A program made the translations under genes and the position numbers. DNA of 64,000 nt, from positions 62,001 through 126,000 of the forward strand of contig JAWZYV010012272.1 of assembly GCA_038373885.1 (NCBI GenBank). Reading direction: 5' to 3'. The DNA comes from Cheiracanthium punctorium. Lineage: Eukaryota; Arthropoda; Arachnida; Araneae; Cheiracanthiidae. Shown here one piece after another: positions 56,681-64,000 of this stretch. The first letter of the stretch is position 1, and every line of letters begins with the position of its first letter. The notes below the pieces were generated by a model. The model was not told the DNA's origin. It was given only the letters and a program-made list of their open reading frames with translations, and ran no database searches.

Positions 56681-56804
56681 GAGGCTAGATGGGGGACAAA
56701 AACTAGAGTTCTGTCTCACCAGTGGGCGCTTTAAGCGCTCAAAATCTTGCGTGGGGGGAGACTAGGGAGTAATTTTAGAAGTTTCGTCTCGCTTGTGAAG
56801 GCTC

Positions 56805-56867
56805 TCATTGGTGAATCAGTTCACGGAAAGTTCGGAACCCAACTGTCAACGACAGCTGATAACTGGT
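56805..56867 (+). promoter_or_regulatory. Possible promoter and non-coding first exon
   Basis: In a less AT-rich island (56680-56870), an inverted CCAAT box (CATTGG, 56806-56811) precedes an arthropod-type initiator TCAGTTC (56816-56822). About 43 bp later is a good splice donor CTG|GTAAGTAG (56865/56866). This order is what a short 5'UTR exon followed by a long intron looks like. There is no ATG frame and no partner exon in the window, so it is suggestive only. Confidence 0.25.
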
Positions 56868-56871
56868 AAGT

Positions 56872-59800
56872 AGAGTTGAATTGTTTTTGTTTCTTTTTCC
56901 CTTTTAAAAAGTTAACAGAGTCTCAGTGTCTAAGTTTCTTCATTCTTTGACGTAAATAGCATGTTATTTACTTCATTTACTGTGTAAAAAAATAAGTCTT
57001 TTTATTTTTGTATTTTCAATGGTGCGCTTTTATGTCACAAGTATAAAAGCTGTGTTATTTATTTAAAAAATTAGAACACATTCAGCTATTGGAATTTTAT
57101 TCTGAGGCTGAGTATCAGCAGTTTATTTTTAAATATGGTTTTCATAGATTTTAGCAATATTTTCCCCCTCCATTAGTTAAAATAAATCTGTAGGAAAAAA
57201 AAAAGAAAGGCAAATGATTTTTTTGATATGTAACGTATTATTCTACAAATGCTTTTGCTTATAGATAAAGTGGAATAAAATGGTACCCCTTTTGGTTTAC
57301 ATCAACCATTTACTGAATTATCGTTTATTCTTAAATTGCTTAGTATTCACTTTTTTCTTTTTAAAATATAATAGTTTTTAAAAGAGAAAGTCAGTTTTTT
57401 ATTCAAAGAAATATTTTACTCTAGCAAAATGACAATACTAGATTAAACGTATAACGTTTAGCTTACTACTCAGTGCATGTAAAATGTAAAAACTTGTGTG
57501 TGTATGTATGTAACTAAACAGGAAAAAAATGTAGTTTCGTTTTTTTTTATTAAAATAGAAATATTTTTGATATTAGATTTTTATGTATTTAGAGTAATTG
57601 CAAGCAAATGAATATGTTAAATTTCTATTTGTACAAAAGTTCTGCGTATTAAAAGGTGCAAATCAACGTTCATATTGAGAAAAGAAATGAATACCTAACT
57701 CACAATTGTTTCTATTTTAAGATTATTTTTCGTCAAAGGAACAAGAATTAAATATACCAAGCTTAAAATTCAATACTCTGTGTGTGTTTAAAAATAGTTT
57801 GCCCCCATTTTGTAATTTATAAATTATTGTTATTCTCTTTTTCAAAAATGCTGTTTTATATGCTGTTTTAAAAAATGCTGTTTTATATAATATGCAAATA
57901 ATAACAATTTGATGAGATCTTATTCTACGAACTTGATATTTTGTAGCATGATTTTTCTCTCATGTGATACCAAAAATTGGCTATTTTCTCTAATTACACC
58001 TAGTGTTTTCTTTTTATAATTTCGAATTAGTTTACTGTTAATTCTACTCCAAATGGAAAGAAACCTCACACCTTTCGAAATACATTAAGAATTTGTTTTA
58101 ATTTATAATTATGCGTTTTTTAAATAGCATTCCTTTTACTGAAATAAAAATCAAGAATCTTCATGAAAAAAGGAAAAAATCATTCTTCTCGATAACTTTT
58201 CAATTACCAGTGATTATTGTAGTTGGTGTCTGTTTTACATAAGCATAATTGTGACGTCATGTGTATTAAAAAAATATTTTTTGTGTAAAATAATATTTAA
58301 AAATACTTTACATGTTAATGTGACGCATACATTAAACACCACTCTAAAAATTCTTTTTTAGACACAAAAAAAGTAAACAGAAGGATCTTTAAACGTGGAG
58401 GTTCATGACTCACACATAACTCACTTACACGAGAGATTTGTTTGTTTATATCTCTCACATAATTAAAGTAATTAAAACGTCTAAAAAAATTATTTTAAAA
58501 ACTTTTTTATCTTTGAGTAGAAATTTAAAAATCAGTAAAAGAATACAAGCATTAAAATTCTTTTAAAGGGTATAAAAGGCTAAAATTAACAGTCCTTATA
58601 TATTATGAAGTTCTGTACTTAATTAACTTCATTTATCAAAGTTTGTGTTTTTTCGTAACATACAGTACTGTGTGAATGCCGAAGAGTGTTTTCTGGAATT
58701 TAAAGGAATGCGATTGACTTTTAAATCTTGTCTATAGTGAGCCTTGTTTAAGCGGGAGGGGGAGGGGATAAATGAAATAAAAAGCATTTCGAAAGGGCGA
58801 ACTTCATTGTATAAACCAGAAACATGCACAGAAAGTAAAGCAAAGCTGGTTATGCAAAACGTAAGTTGAAACAAACTTGTGCAATACGGAAACTAAAATT
58901 TCGTAAGTTTTGTATAAATTGTGACTTTTTACTAATCATGAATAACAATTTTTATAGAACAGAAACGTGCTGGCATCACTTCCTTTTATTTACAACAGAT
59001 CTTCAATTTAAAATAGTTCAAATTAATAATGCATGGAATGACTTTGCGAATAGTACTTGCTTTCTACTGGACAAAAATTAACAACCCATTTTTAGAAAAT
59101 AACATGGATATTTTGTGATGAGGATTTTTTTTTGAGGTAATTTTGTTCGAGAGTAATAATAATAAAAAATTATCTTCATTAGACATAACATTATTTTAAA
59201 ACATAATGAATGCGATCATTGATAACATCGGGACACTGTTAAATCTTTTTTGCACAAACAAATTCGTGAGAGTAACATTATTTTTGCTTCTGTAGTTTAC
59301 ACAAATTACTGTGTTTTGTATATGCTCATGGTGACTTTCAGAATGGACAAGTATAGAAGGATAACTTGTCTTTACTAAAAAAATGAAACCGATTTTTTTA
59401 ACGTACACTAAATTATTAAAATATATTTGTATATGAATAAAAACCACTTCAAAATACATCCCTTTAATTCTGTTAAATACTATGTACAGTAAGAGCCATT
59501 GGTAAGACTTTTTTATGGGGTGTCGAAGAGTTGTGGTGGGTGGACCTTAAATCCCTTGTCAAATATCGGTTTTTACCATTTTATTTAAAAAAATTCCGAC
59601 AGGTTTGAGCAATTTTTTCCAAGTCAACCCGGAATAGAAAAGAAAAAAAAAAGCTTCCTGCTATTTCTTATTAAGTAAGAATTTTACTACCTGTTTTTAA
59701 CTTCCTGTTTTTAAGTAACGATATAGCGTTACTTTATCTTATTTATTTAAAAACTTTTAAAGATGCTTTATATGTGGTCTTAATTGAAAGTTCTAGCTGT

Positions 59801-60345
59801 GAGAGCTCAACATCAAAATTTATGTTTGTGCCTACTGTTCATATCCATTAATCATTATCGTAAAAAAAGTAAAAACTTAATATGTTGAAGAAAATATCGT
59901 TTTACATGAATTTTTCTTTTTGTCATAGCGGTCAAAAGGTACAAAAATTAAACCTAAACTTTTTCAAGTTATCTCTATGCACTATAGGGTATTTTTAGTG
60001 CTATGACTTTTTCATCTATCTCAAATATAGTTGAATATCGAAAATTTCTTGTGTGTTTTGTGAACTGAAAAGGTCCATATAAAGGTATAATTGGTTCACA
60101 AACATTTGTGAATTGTTTAAGGGTTAAGTAGAATGTAACATTTAAGCAAAGTGCCGAAGTTTTGAACGTTGAATGGTGATATCATTTCCTTTGCTTAATA
60201 AAAAAAAGTTGAATTTCTTTTTTTAAATATTCTTACCACACAAGTTTAATTAACGGAATTCTCATTAACCGAAATCTTCAATTTCAACATTTAACAGATA
60301 TAGATGATGATATAGATGAATGATATGAGATTTCTGATATAGATT
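56872..60345. other. AT-rich DNA, no gene supported
   Basis: About 3.5 kb. A small ATGCTGTTTTATAT duplication lies near 57848-57895. A CRE-like GTGACGTCAT is at 58251-58260. Frames at 58629 (minus, begins with TTG), 58866 and 59196 show no domain. Confidence 0.5.
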
Positions 60346-60406
60346 TCTGATGTAGATGAAACACATTTTTATTTTAACAATAAAAATGTGTTTCATCTAT
60401 ATCAGA
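60346..60406. repeat. 28-bp inverted repeat with 5-nt loop
   Basis: The left arm 60346-60373 (TCTGATGTAGATGAAACACA...) pairs with 60379-60406 at 27 of 28 positions around the loop TTAAC. Upstream (60300-60350) TGATATAGAT is repeated several times in direct orientation. Confidence 0.92.
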
Positions 60407-62104
60407 AAAAAAAGTTTTCTAAGTCACATAATAAGTTACATATCAGTTATTATTTGGTAACTTAATTCTCAAAAGCGTTAACAACGCAAAAAAATTACAG
60501 TAGTTATTTTACACTGCTGGTTCTGTTTTTTATATAAAACTTGAAATTAAACTTTAAATGGTAACTTGAGTGTAATATACCAGTTAAAGATACTCAATAG
60601 GTTTCTGCAAGTAATATTTCAAAATCATAATTAAAATTAGACTTAAATTTCTCACTCCTAAAATTTGTCAAATATGTTGTTAAATTAAATCTGCAATAGT
60701 TGCGCTGAAATGCCATTACTAAATAAGCCAGATTTTTTAGCTAGCACATAATACTTGGCATATTTAAAAGCGAAAAAAAGGCTGTTATTATAAATGACAC
60801 TACCATCAATTTTTTAAAAAGTAAAATGTATTGTATAAAAATTCAGGTTTTTAAATTTATGAATATTTAAATTATTTAAGTGTAAACATTTATTAATTGA
60901 ATATTCTATAAAAACACATTGAAAAAATTGAATACTATATCTATATATCAAACTAGCATAAAGGAATTTACGTGGTCAAAAATTGACCCTTCAAGGCACT
61001 TGGTACCTTATGTGGAACAGCCACTTTAATTATTCCCTAACGTCTACAAAACACTACCATAGATATCTGTCGATTTTTAAAATTAATTGTACATAACAAA
61101 AATATACTTCATGCTATTGCGTGTGAAAGTCATTGCTGTTCCCATTACAGTCAAAATTCATTGAAATTTAAACTGTAATTTTTGCGTATCTCATTTGTTT
61201 ATTTTAGAAAATTAACAAAAAATTGTTAGCGAAAGTTGTGATCCTGAAGAAATTATTGTACGTAAGAGTTCGTTATGCTAAGAAATAATTTGTATACTAA
61301 TATTTCAAAATAAATGCTAAAAAATTATAGCTAAGCCTCAGTGTACCGCATATGGGAATGAAATTAAAAAAGTGATTTTCTAGTAAAATATTTGATTCTT
61401 ATTTTTTTATTATTTTTCCACAACTACTAATCACTAACAGCATCACATATATTTATTTCAGACCCCATATATTTATTCAGATACATACTAAAAAAATCGA
61501 GCCTTGTAGGATTAAATTACTCGATATTTCTCAATATTTTTATTTTATTATGGATTTTTTAAAGTATTAAGAGAAAGATTAAAAAATGAAATGCATTTTT
61601 AAAGGAGTCTTAATATTTTAAGAAAAACCAAATTTATTTGACTTAAAATCTCAGTAGTTTATTATTATGTATTTATTTATTTTGAAATTTCATACTATGT
61701 AAGTATTGTATTTTAAATCCTAGTAACACTATTCTTAGCAAGAAATGCCTATCTAAGTAAAATTTTATACATAATATTAGAAATTTTACATAGTCTGTGT
61801 TATTTCATAATTTGGGACAGTTAAACTACTGTAATTTGCTTTTTTCGATTTAGCGGATATGGACGAGCAAGAGAACATATTATTTCAAACATTCTTCCAT
61901 AAATGAATAAAAGGACTATAAATTAACTTACGTACAAATAAAACAAAAGTCTTTTAATCAATGTTTTTTTCTTGTTAAAAAAACAGTTAAGCGTTTTCAA
62001 ACAAAATTTCGTCATAAAAAATTCCTGATATTATGCACGATTCCTTATTTATATTACATGATATTATTTAAGAGTGATATTATGCCCCTGATTGTTGTGA
62101 TCCT
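60407..62104. other. AT-rich DNA, no gene
   Basis: No credible frame, terminal repeat or tandem repeat noticed. Confidence 0.5.
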
Positions 62105-62242
62105 TAAGTGACAGTCACAATCCGGTTGCAAATAGTCACTGTGACGGCTATGCGTAGACGCTGTGATGTCGATATGTCCTACTCTCGTGACGGTGACCTG
62201 GTGACGCCACATTGAGGTCAAAAGGTGACCATATTGTGACCT
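62105..62242. promoter_or_regulatory. Cluster of GTGAC/GTCAC motifs
   Basis: About nine GTGAC or GTCAC pentamers in 140 bp of AT-rich surroundings. They include AGGTCA-aa-AGGTGA (62215-62228), a spaced direct repeat of the kind bound by nuclear receptors, and palindromic GTGACAGTCAC and GTCACTGTGAC. It could be a regulatory cluster or an unrecognised TE end. Confidence 0.25.
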
Positions 62243-62940
62243 GGTAGGAGAAAAAATATGAGCTGAGTAGCAGAATTAAAATGTGGTGTTGCCATTTAAC
62301 TTGAATATTTAGAACCCCTTCCAGGGATTCTGTTCCTGCCAGCCGAGAGATACGAACCTGAATCAACTGGTTGATAGTTGAATTGACAGGGTTAGGCAGT
62401 GTAGTCTTGAAACAGGTTCTTTAATAAGTTAGCTAATGCAAAAATTAGTTCCGATAACAGAAATTTTAATGGCATACTTTATAATTAGAGAAACAATACA
62501 TTCATTATTAAATCAAGATATAAATTACATTTTTGGAAATCTCTTCCTTTTTTCAGTTTTATAAATGTTATTTGCAAGGAGTCCAAGTGTTTTCTTTATC
62601 TATTTATTATATATAAAGGCAAGACTAATTTCTTGAAAATTTGCTAAGCTCTATATATTACTCTGAAGTATATTTTAAAAATCGGAAATTTCAAAAACTA
62701 GTCCTTTCCCATCCCCATTCATTTTTTTCTTTCTTCAAAAGTTATTTTCTTGTAGTCAGTGTTTTTTTAACTTATTCTTAAAAAGAGGCTAACAACTCCT
62801 TAAACATTTTTTTGCTGTTAGTTAAAATCTTATAAAGTTACATTACACACACAAGTGCATTTTCAAATTCATAAAAATTGAAAACTTTGTATTCTTTCAA
62901 ATTAATTAAAAAAAAAAAGCCTTTAGAGCAATCACTTTAT
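62243..62940. other. AT-rich DNA, no gene
   Basis: The 72-codon minus frame covers the GTGAC cluster and has no domain. Nothing else recognised. Confidence 0.5.
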
Positions 62941-62949
62941 GACTTCACA

Positions 62950-63074
62950 GTGACGTCACTTTAGAGCAAAAAGAATAAACAGTCACATTATGACATCGTA
63001 TTGACGTCCCTAGTCAAAAAGAAGAATCACAGTGATACAAAACTTCGACAGTGAAAGTTTTGAAGTTACGTCAC
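62950..63074. promoter_or_regulatory. CRE-like site cluster
   Basis: GTGACGTCAC (62950-62959) is a full CRE-type palindrome. TTGACGTCCC (63001-63010) and GTTACGTCAC (63065-63074) are half to near-full sites, with additional CAGTCAC, CACAGTGA and TGACATCG motifs between. No transcript start or exon is recognisable beside it. Confidence 0.3.
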
Positions 63075-63130
63075 TTACCAGACCACTTTGTTGTGTTGCG
63101 AGAAAGCTCCACAAGGGATACATACTAAAG

Positions 63131-63228
63131 AGCGTTGGGCCTTGGTTGGAAGATTTTTAAGGGGCTCTTCACGTTACATCTGTAGAACCAAAATCCAGAT
63201 CGTTAGATCGACAGAAGCGCGGTATTCG
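63131..63228 (+). repeat. Dispersed ~70-120-bp repeat, copy C
   Basis: TTCACGTTACATCTGTAGAA to CGCGGTATTCG, as in copies A and B. The upstream GCGTTGGGCCTTGGTTGGAA and GATTTTTAAG are shared with copy B. Confidence 0.6.
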
Positions 63229-63247
63229 ATCATAGTACAAAATATTT

Positions 63248-63776
63248 CCCAATTGCTAAATTGTGCCCCATACACTCATGAGGTGGTACAAAATTTTAGC
63301 CTTTCATCACAAAGAATCTCAGAGATATCTTTAAATAAAGATGATCGGGGTTGTATGTAAATGCTTATTGCTATGTACAAAAATTATTTTCTTTCGTAAT
63401 TTCTGTACGACCCCTCAATTGCGATCGTATGACCCCTGAAATGCGATCATCCGACCTGATTTTTGCCCCTTCGAGAGGTACTGAAAACTAGTTTAAGCCA
63501 GCATATTTTTAATCTTTATAACTCTGACGCTTTTTAAAATGTATTTCTCAAATTTTGTTCATCACCTCATTAGTGTATGGGGCATAATTTACAATTTGGA
63601 GACTTTTTTTTGTACGGAAGTCGTATACAAAATTAAAAAGCGTAACTTTTTGAAAATTAACAAAAGGGATTTTTTTCTGAACAATATCTTATTTCCGACC
63701 TTATTTTGAACATTTTTAAAGTTTACATTGCCCATAAAAAATTAAAGTTCTTTAAAACCCTTTTGAAGACGCCCTG
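63248..63776. mobile_element. mariner-type MITE, copy 2 (left-truncated), with inner inverted repeat
   Basis: The right end GAAGACGCCCTG (63776) plus TA matches the CAGGGTGTC-type ends, and the body matches 53930-54457. An inner pair, GCCCCATACACTCATGAGGTG (63265 on) against CACCTCATTAGTGTATGGGGC (to ~63585), extends about 35 bp in inverted orientation and bounds a 358-bp sub-unit. The expected left TIR near 63100 is absent. A frame at 63088 is shadow. Confidence 0.65.
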
Positions 63777-63778
63777 TA

Positions 63779-64000
63779 TATTGCTTATACACTCAAATAC
63801 ATATTTTTATAAAATAACCTAAATATTTAAATAATAGAAAAAGAGGTATAATTTGTAAATATAAACATTTTCGATTAGAGATAGTGATTGCCTGTATTCT
63901 GAAAAGTTGACAATGCACATTCAACCTCGCTTCCCAACACCCAAGAGAGACATCAACAATTTCTTGAATGCGCCGTAAATAAACCCAAAAGGGAAAAGTA
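63779..64000. other. AT-rich end of window
   Basis: Nothing recognised in the last 220 bp. Confidence 0.5.

Noticed and set aside
58629..58874. Minus-strand frame with a signal-peptide-like start
   Set aside because: The first codon is TTG, not ATG; the hydrophobic start is likely chance and no acceptor or cysteine pattern follows.
62330..62365. Possible B-box-like GGTTCGTATCTC on the minus strand
   Set aside because: Only a partial B-box, no A-box at the right distance, no TSD.
1..64000. CRISPR arrays, operons, phage or bacterial genes
   Set aside because: No spaced identical repeats, ribosome-binding sites or long frames; the sequence is clearly eukaryotic repeat-rich DNA.

Overview
The window is AT-rich, non-coding-looking eukaryotic DNA with no intact, recognisable host protein gene. 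Nearly every open frame is shorter than 110 codons and lacks domain or codon evidence. What can be supported is a dense, layered population of small transposable elements, dispersed repeats, a short satellite array and microsatellites. The repeat types (hAT, piggyBac-like TTAA elements, Tc1/mariner and pogo/Tigger, Helitron ends, tRNA-derived SINEs) fit a large arthropod genome. A chelicerate, perhaps a spider, is my guess from repeat style; nothing in the window proves it. The window is most likely intergenic DNA or a long intron.

Layout. 1-1650: the end of a hAT element carrying a BED-finger exon, a Helitron 3' end with 122-bp tandem repeats, and a piggyBac-like MITE. 4.2-5.4 kb: a non-autonomous hAT with a perfect 8-bp target duplication (TSD). 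9.8-10.2 kb: a full piggyBac-like palindromic MITE. 13.7-14.9 kb: an internally deleted pogo/Tigger element keeping its helix-turn-helix start. 18.5-22.8 kb: a hAT element with perfect 8-bp TSDs, whose first 0.7 kb is almost identical to the copy at position 1 and whose interior holds at least four smaller hAT-type insertions. 24.6-28 kb: a Helitron-like 5' end, two tRNA-SINEs with 14-16 bp TSDs, and a dead mariner transposase tail. 28.7-33 kb: two more piggyBac-like MITEs, a LINE-tail-like repeat, a possible terminal exon, and a tandem duplication split by a long-TIR MITE. 34.4-39.7 kb: a large hAT-like mosaic with another hAT nested inside it. 41.7-48 kb: dispersed repeats, a Tc1-type MITE, and a ~162-bp satellite interrupted by a MITE. 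49.2-54.5 kb: a fifth piggyBac-like copy, a hAT MITE inside a possible coding fragment, and further MITEs. 54.5-64 kb: mostly featureless, with hairpins, a possible first exon near 56.8 kb, CRE/TGAC-rich sequence and a further MITE copy.

The most informative pattern is in the TTAA-flanked family. It has five copies, each with a central palindrome of about 250 bp or what remains of it, and three of the five have a deletion breakpoint at the palindrome tip. The second is the 18.5-kb hAT, which looks recently active at its left end yet carries several passengers. No CRISPR array, operon, rRNA or functional tRNA was seen. All family calls are from motifs and terminal structures read by eye; no database search was possible.
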